Source: Gammaproteobacteria bacterium (GTDB lineage: Bacteria; Pseudomonadota; Gammaproteobacteria; Pseudomonadales; Pseudohongiellaceae). From it: a stretch of 16,858 bases of DNA. The stretch spans positions 1 through 16,858 of the forward strand of contig RKSA01000167.1 of the NCBI GenBank assembly GCA_007571115.1. The letters run 5' to 3'. A model generated the notes under the pieces. It saw nothing but the letters and a program-made list of their open reading frames with translations. It did no database searches and had not been told where the DNA came from. The first letter of the stretch is position 1, and each line of letters opens with the position of its first letter. A program made the translations under genes and the position numbers. Of this stretch, positions 14,879-16,858 are shown piece by piece.

Positions 14879-15085
14879 ATGGATGACAACAGAATAGAGG
14901 CATTGCATGGGAAAGTCGATGCCCTGATCGCGCATTGCGGAGAATTGCGCGACGAGAACGAGTCGCTCAAGGCCAACGAAAAGAGCTTGCAGGCCGAGCA
15001 TCGGCAGTTGCTCGAGCGGAACCGCAAGGCGAAAAAACGCCTGCAAGCCCTCGCAACGCGGTTGAAAGCGCTGGAAAATTTCTGA
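14879..15085 (+). CDS. ZapB-like coiled-coil protein (TIGR02449 type)
   Basis: A 68-residue, highly charged protein (MDDNRIEALHGKVDALIAHC at the start). Heptad-like Leu/Ala spacing runs through almost its whole length, so it should be one continuous coiled coil. Proteins of this size directly upstream of zapA in gammaproteobacteria fall in the TIGR02449 group and are thought to work with ZapA at the FtsZ ring. That role is inferred from context. The start at 14879 follows the promoter at 14819-14847; its ribosome binding site is weak. zapA follows 22 nt after the stop, so the two are probably co-transcribed. Confidence 0.8.
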   Translation: MDDNRIEALHGKVDALIAHCGELRDENESLKANEKSLQAEHRQLLERNRKAKKRLQALATRLKALENF

Positions 15086-15107
15086 TTGCTCCCTGAGGGT
15101 GCCTCGC

Positions 15108-15407
15108 ATGGCCGACAACGACTCCGTATTGCTCACCATCCTGAACAAGGGCTATCGGGTGAACTGCCCTCCCGAGCAAAGAGCCGCCTTGCTCGAATCG
15201 GCTCGCTACCTCGATGAGCGGATGGGCCAGATTCAGCGTCGCGGCGGCAACCTGGTTCGCGAGCAGGTCGCAGTCATGGTGGCATTGAATCTGGTCCACG
15301 AGCGCTTGAGCAAGCCGTCCGGCAACGGCGAGGCCATCGACTCGCGTCATCTGGTCACGCTCGAAGAGAAGCTCGACCGGGCCCTCGTCGATATCGGCGC
15401 GGGGTAG
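15108..15407 (+). CDS. zapA: cell division protein ZapA
   Basis: A 99-residue protein, normal for short ZapA. It begins MADNDSVLLTILNKGYRVNC, with the family core LLESARYLDERMGQIQRRGG, and then REQVAVMVALNLVHERL. ZapA binds and bundles FtsZ filaments at the division ring; the C-terminal half forms the dimer coiled coil. The ATG at 15108 was preferred over the GTG at 15099 because it matches the family start and has GAGG about 9 nt upstream. Downstream lie 6S RNA and the folate cyclo-ligase, the conserved gammaproteobacterial arrangement. Confidence 0.92.
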   Translation: MADNDSVLLTILNKGYRVNCPPEQRAALLESARYLDERMGQIQRRGGNLVREQVAVMVALNLVHERLSKPSGNGEAIDSRHLVTLEEKLDRALVDIGAG

Positions 15408-15428
15408 GGCCAGTCCCACAGCGCACAG

Positions 15429-15487
15429 GCTCAATGACCGAGCCCGCGCATGGGCGGACCCCGGCAGATGCCGGGCCAGCATCTGGC
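15429..15487 (+). other. overlapping hairpins between zapA and 6S RNA
   Basis: Several short stems can form: GGCTC with GAGCC near 15429-15445, CCCGGC with GCCGGG (15460-15475, loop AGAT), GATGC with GCATC, and GCCAG with CTGGC (15475-15487). The last three share bases, so they exclude one another. There is no T tract, so this is not a standard intrinsic terminator. It may end or process the zapA transcript. Confidence 0.3.
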
Positions 15488-15546
15488 ATGACCCAGGGTC
15501 GGACAGAAACTCCCAGTCGCAAACTTGACTGAAATCGCCCAATCAC

Positions 15547-15575
15547 TTCCGCGTTATCGCGGGCGCATGTATACT
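15547..15575 (+). promoter_or_regulatory. promoter of 6S RNA
   Basis: A good -10 TATACT (15570-15575) lies about 7 nt before the first base of the 6S fold. The best -35 at 17-nt spacing is TTCCGC (15547-15552), a weak match. A better-looking TTGACT at 15525-15530 is 39 nt from the -10 and so cannot pair with it. Confidence 0.55.
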
Positions 15576-15580
15576 GGGGG

Positions 15581-15764
15581 CTCGGTTCCCTGGGGCATTC
15601 GCCAGCCAAGAATGTTCTTGAGCCGATACGCTTCCAATCGGAGGCTGCCTCGCAAGTAGCTGTTGTGCATGTCCGCTCGCCGGAAAGCCTTATGCTCCAC
15701 GAGGGCCACCACCTGAACCATCGGGTTCAGGGCAGCTTTGGCAGCGGTGTCTTGGGGAACTGCC
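15581..15764 (+). ncRNA. ssrS: 6S RNA
   Basis: A region of about 184 nt between zapA and the cyclo-ligase gene, the standard location of ssrS. The ends pair (CGGTTCCC near 15582-15589 with GGGGAACTG near 15754-15762), closing the long rod. Internal blocks match the conserved parts of gammaproteobacterial 6S RNA: TTGAGCCGATA on the 5' side, and GTGCATGTCCGCTCG followed by GGAAAGCCTTA opposite. The stem CCTGAACC/GGGTTCAGG lies on the 3' side. 6S RNA mimics an open promoter and holds sigma70 RNA polymerase in stationary phase. The exact ends are estimated from the pairing and the -10 box. Confidence 0.88.
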
Positions 15765-15833
15765 TTCGTCGGCATGGCGTCGGCGTCGCCCTGACAGCAA
15801 CTGACAAGCTCGAAATCAACGAGGTTAACGGTT

Positions 15834-16427
15834 ATGACACAAGAGGACAAAGAGGACGCAGCCGAATTGCGCCGCCATTTGCGGCAGATGAGAGGCGCCC
15901 TTACATTCGAGGACCAGAGCCGTGCCGCCGACATGCTGTTCAATACCGTCCACGACCTGCAGTTCTACCGCCAAGGCACCAAGCTCGCGTTTTACTTCCC
16001 CACTGCCGGCGAGATCCCCCCGGGGTCGCTGTTGCAGCACTCTCTCGATGCAGGCAAGCACTGCTATATGCCCGTGGTCGCCAACGGGTATGACCTTACA
16101 TTCGTCCGTTACGTACATGGCACGAAACTGGAAAAAAACCGCTGGGGAATTCTCGAGCCAATCGAGGGAGAGACCATCGAGCCACGCTCGCTCGACGTGG
16201 TTTTCGTGCCGCTCTTGGGCTTCAGCTCCACCTGCTACCGACTTGGCCGCGGCAAGGGCTTCTACGACCGGGCCTTCGCCTTTCGCGCTACCGCTCCACA
16301 CGAACCACCGACGCTTATCGGCCTCGCTCACGACTTCCAGTTGGTGAAATCCCTGCCCGTTGAGCCCTGGGACGTGCCCCTCGACGCAGTCATGACGCCA
16401 AGACGCATTTTCCAGCGAGGCGGCTAG
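15834..16427 (+). CDS. fau: 5-formyltetrahydrofolate cyclo-ligase
   Basis: A 197-residue enzyme that converts 5-formyltetrahydrofolate to 5,10-methenyltetrahydrofolate using ATP. The N-terminal LRRHLRQMRGALT is the family's basic first helix. The C-terminal LGRGKGFYDR (about 140) is the glycine-rich ATP/substrate loop. VFVPLLGFSSTCYRLG just before it is also typical. The start at 15834 has GAGG 9 nt upstream (15821-15824). It follows 6S RNA by about 70 nt, as ygfA follows ssrS in Escherichia coli, where the two are co-transcribed. The length and motifs are normal. Confidence 0.93.
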   Translation: MTQEDKEDAAELRRHLRQMRGALTFEDQSRAADMLFNTVHDLQFYRQGTKLAFYFPTAGEIPPGSLLQHSLDAGKHCYMPVVANGYDLTFVRYVHGTKLEKNRWGILEPIEGETIEPRSLDVVFVPLLGFSSTCYRLGRGKGFYDRAFAFRATAPHEPPTLIGLAHDFQLVKSLPVEPWDVPLDAVMTPRRIFQRGG

Positions 16428-16706
16428 AGCCCTGTCCAACGCGAAGCGAGTCTGAGTCTGAAGCGGTTCCACTTCATTGGATGGCTTGAGGGCCGGAACA
16501 AGCTGCGCTCCAAATGGACTGGCCGCCCTCATTGGCGAAATCTGCCGTCCGCTTGCGATGATGTCAAGCGACCGGCCCAAGTCCCGCGCCGGCATTTGCC
16601 TTCCCCTGCCTGTTGCTGCCCTGAGGTGGTCCCGCTTTGTTGGGCAAATCGAGGCGCGACCGCGGTGTGGTCCAAATGGACCGATTGCCCGGCCTCAATG
16701 ATCGCG
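16428..16706. other. intergenic region between fau and the convergent vapC fragment
   Basis: No convincing gene was seen in these 279 bp. A short palindrome GGTCCA-AA-TGGACC lies at about 16670-16683, and the string TCCAAATGGAC also occurs near 16510. No intrinsic terminator with a T tract was found for either converging gene. Confidence 0.4.
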
Positions 16707-16858
16707 CTATGGCCGGTAACGTTGCAGGGATAGCCCTGGAAGCGAGCGGTAGTGCCTGACATTGGCGGTCAGCAGGACCAGTCCCCGCTCGACAGCGGTT
16801 GCCGCCACCAAGGCATCAGCCAGGCGCAATCCATCAGCCAGGGCATGGCTCTCGATGT
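16707..16858 (-). CDS. PIN-domain toxin (VapC-like), C-terminal fragment
   Basis: The minus strand entering at the right edge is open for 49 codons and stops at TAG 16707-16709. It reads IESHALADGLRLADALVAAT, then ERGLVLLTANVRHYRSLPGL. The LADALVAATA block and the L-L-T-x-N-x-x-H/D-Y end are typical of the last third of VapC PIN nucleases: the third acidic residue (D of LADAL) is present, and TANVRHY is the usual TxNxxDF region with His for Asp. The start and any vapB antitoxin would lie beyond the window. VapC toxins usually cut tRNA or rRNA. The gene is convergent to fau. Confidence 0.75.
   Translation of the reverse strand, partial: IESHALADGLRLADALVAATAVERGLVLLTANVRHYRSLPGLSLQRYRP

Noticed and set aside
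15525..15575. TTGACT at 15525 paired with TATACT at 15570 as the 6S promoter
   Set aside because: The 39-nt spacing is far too long for sigma70.

Overview
The window looks like a chromosomal stretch from a GC-rich gammaproteobacterium. The evidence is the housekeeping order on the right (a ZapB-like coiled-coil gene, zapA, 6S RNA, 5-formyltetrahydrofolate cyclo-ligase), which is the classic gammaproteobacterial zapA-ssrS-ygfA synteny, and a partial rpmB (ribosomal protein L28) with its promoter at the left edge. The genus cannot be fixed by eye.

Layout, left to right. 1-138: 5' part of rpmB (minus), with a sigma70-type promoter at 192-220. 264-320: a scrap of an IS481-type integrase core. 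407-1660: an AAA/DUF4143 ATPase (minus). 1734-1825: four 23-bp tandem repeats that run into the 3' end of the next gene. 1778-10259: a minus-strand type I-G (formerly I-U) CRISPR-Cas interference operon, cas3, csx17, csb1, csb2. No cas4-cas1, cas2 or CRISPR array is visible. 10256-14686: a minus-strand operon of FAD-dependent dehydrogenase small subunit, GMC oxidoreductase with a predicted Fe-S site, and an MMPL/RND-type transporter. 14690-14853: a divergent regulatory region. 14879-16427: the zapB-like gene, zapA, 6S RNA and fau (plus). 16707-16858: 3' fragment of a PIN-domain (VapC-like) toxin (minus).

The most striking feature is in cas3. The reading frame does not stop after the C-terminal HD nuclease domain. 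It continues for about 250 residues and ends in a complete Fic (AMPylator-type) domain with an HPFEDFNGR active-site motif. The linker between HD and Fic is not protein-like in the cas3 frame. In another frame of the same strand it encodes a 70-residue protein with its own Shine-Dalgarno (GGAG), an ATGATG start and an SMAMEG segment matching the (S/T)xxxE(G/N) inhibitory motif of VbhA-type Fic antitoxins. So a class I Fic toxin-antitoxin pair sits between cas3 and csx17, with the toxin in frame with Cas3 and the antitoxin nested out of frame.

The whole minus-strand block from 14686 down to 1778 is packed with 4-nt stop/start overlaps: small subunit/GMC, RND/cas3 and cas3/csx17. csx17/csb1 overlap by 11 nt, and GMC/RND and csb1/csb2 are separated by only 1 and 4 nt. 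No internal promoter is obvious, so the cas genes may be transcribed and translationally coupled with the dehydrogenase-transporter operon. All functional statements are from sequence reading and family knowledge; no database search was run.
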